This document shows positions 62,301 through 64,000 of a DNA stretch of 64,000 bases, piece after piece; position 1 is the stretch's first letter; each line of letters opens with the position of its first letter. The position numbers and the translations under genes are program-made. Origin of the DNA: Brachypodius melanocephalos (taxonomy: Eukaryota; Chordata; Aves; Passeriformes; Pycnonotidae); NCBI GenBank assembly GCA_013398615.1, contig VZSR01002355.1, positions 158,977 through 222,976 of the forward strand, written 5' to 3'. The notes under the pieces are model-generated. The model ran no database searches. It was not told the DNA's origin and saw nothing but the letters and a program-made list of their open reading frames with translations.

Positions 62301-64000
62301 ATTTTTAGACTCACTGACTTTGCCTGTCAGTGACCTCGTGCTGGTATGAGCTTCTAGAAGCTTAAATCAGCAGCAGGTCAAAAGGCAACTTATCAAATTT
62401 AGTAGAATTTCATTTCCATACTGACTAAGCAGGGGAAGGAAACTCAGTGGAGCCAAATCTACCCAGGTTAAATAATACAAACAAAACAGGTTTTATTGTT
62501 TGAACATTTTCACCTGAACCACAAAAATCTGCAACTAAAATCTACTTACTGTAGTCACCTGTTTACTTTACTTGCACCTAAGCCTCTGTTTAGTTCCTTG
62601 TTCATTGCTGTATTCTCATTGTTTATTCTCAATTGAGACATACTGTTCAAACATGAAATAAATATTGTGAATAAATTGTAAACCCAGTCTGTACACTATG
62701 CAGGCTCTTTGGATAGAAAGCTCTGCAGGAAATAAGGCCAGCATCTACAATCTAGCTGTGGAAAGCCAGATCAGAGTTTCACTATGGAGAAGAAATGAAT
62801 CCCAAAGCAGTTATTGCATGTATAAAGCAAGCAGGGTACTTGTACTGAGGACAGCTCAGTACAAGAAAAATGACTGATGCATGTAAAACTCGGGGGACTG
62901 AAAAAGCTCCACGATAGCCTTTTAGGAGCTTTGCTCTACAAAGGATCTGCAAAGTTACAAGACACCCAGTACTACTCCTTTCCACGGTTACATTTCCATT
63001 CTTCTTTGCTAAGTTCCTAAATACATCGTAAAGAAAGTGAGCATAAGCCAGATTCACAATTTAACGTAACTCCCTTGACTTCAGTAACTGGCAATAGATT
63101 AAAAATCTCTCTGCCAGGCAAAGAGTCATAGATTTTGAAGGATTTTTCACTCTCCAGAGAATGTACCCTGGGTTTCTTGGAATACCCTCGATTTTCTGGT
63201 GCATTCATCAGCCCTTAAGAGCATTTAAAATGACTCCAGTGTGGCAGACTGCTGCTCCCTTACCGAATGTGAGGCTGGTGGGATGAGGAATTTTAAGCCC
63301 AGAAAGGCGGATGTTTCCAGGCCAGTGTCTGGTTTTCCTCAAACTGAACATTTGTGTTTTGAAATTGTTCCCTGGATATATCATTGGACCTTTAAAAAGA
63401 AGCCTTGTGTCGTTGCTGAGTCAGAAACAGCGCTCGAGGTGCTGGAAAATGTCTGGTGTTTGTTCACACACTTTCAGTCCTAAAAAAGGACTGAAGTACT
63501 TCACACTCAAAACAAAATGACCTCAGGAGCCTTTGTGTGCATGCACATGAAGTTGTGGGGGTTTTTTGTGGAGAAAGCAAGGTAACGGTCAATGAACAGA
63601 TGTTAACGGAGAACTAGGGGAACATACTGTGCTGCACTACGGTTCAACCAGCTGGAAGGGTACAATTCACTGACACACATATGAAAAAAGAAGGTGTTGA
63701 TGAACCTCTAGATCTAATTTTATCTTCAAAGTAAATCAAAACCCAAGGGTTACTTTGTCTGAGTACTGCAGAGGTACATGACTAATTTCTTCCCTATAAA
63801 TAAGGAAACCAAAGGAAAGATATGCTAATTTCTGGACAAACAATGTTGCATGTTGTAAATAACTTAAACCAGGCTGTAGACAAGCAGAATTTGCCCAAGG
63901 CAAAAAATGGAAAATAAGAAGCTTTACAGAATTCTAAATCAGAATAATGGATGTATTGGTAGAGTTTCCCAGATGAACAACTTCACAGAACCGTGGCAGC
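59311..64000. other. Downstream region, extended 3' UTR or intergenic
   Basis: I see no supportable exon on either strand; the longest open frames are about 115 codons with no family features. In other amniotes the next gene on this side is MYOZ2, another Z-disc gene, but no MYOZ2 coding sequence is recognisable here. AATAAA hexamers at 60600-60605 and 62186-62191 could end a longer SYNPO2 transcript. Confidence 0.6.

Noticed and set aside
59311..64000. First exon of MYOZ2, the expected next gene
   Set aside because: No frame here shows MYOZ2-like sequence; the gene probably lies further downstream.

Overview
The window is vertebrate nuclear DNA. It carries the 3' part of one recognisable protein-coding gene on the + strand, SYNPO2 (synaptopodin-2, also called myopodin), an actin-bundling protein of the muscle Z-disc and smooth-muscle dense bodies. 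The protein is close to mammalian SYNPO2 along its length. The short introns and the lack of recognisable L1, Alu or other dense interspersed repeats suggest a bird, or at least a sauropsid. That organism call is inference. There is no operon structure, no prokaryotic element and no recognisable virus.

Layout. Positions 1-35725 are the end of a very long first intron; the first coding exon, with the start of the PDZ domain, lies upstream of the window. This intron contains an isolated CpG island at about 20760-21420. A strong CTCF-type motif lies inside it and two opposite-strand CTCF-type motifs lie 2.0-2.4 kb before it. The intron also holds three exact CArG boxes and short simple repeats. 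Exon 2 (35726-35877) encodes the C-terminal half of the PDZ domain. Exon 3 (40104-40894) encodes a low-complexity linker. The large exon 4 (43951-46166) encodes the nuclear-localisation, 14-3-3, PPPY and actin/alpha-actinin-binding part. Exon 5 (57948-58514) encodes an alternative C-terminus.

Two protein forms can be read. The short form stops inside exon 4 at 46164-46166, giving 1052 residues within the window. The long form splits exon 4 at a CAG|GTGTGG donor after 46136 and continues in frame into exon 5, giving 1231 residues within the window. All junctions have GT-AG ends and phases that agree, and there are no frameshifts or premature stops, so the gene looks intact. The sequence beyond about 59.3 kb is 3' UTR and/or intergenic, with several possible poly(A) signals and no exon I can support.

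I found no new multigene system. The points most worth checking are the intronic CpG island with its CTCF-type motifs (a possible internal promoter or boundary), two strong in-phase cryptic splice donors inside exon 4, matched 14-3-3 consensus motifs in exons 4 and 5, a threefold repeated KG-x-LF-x-(K/R)R module, and a few sharp palindromic or hairpin sites in the introns.
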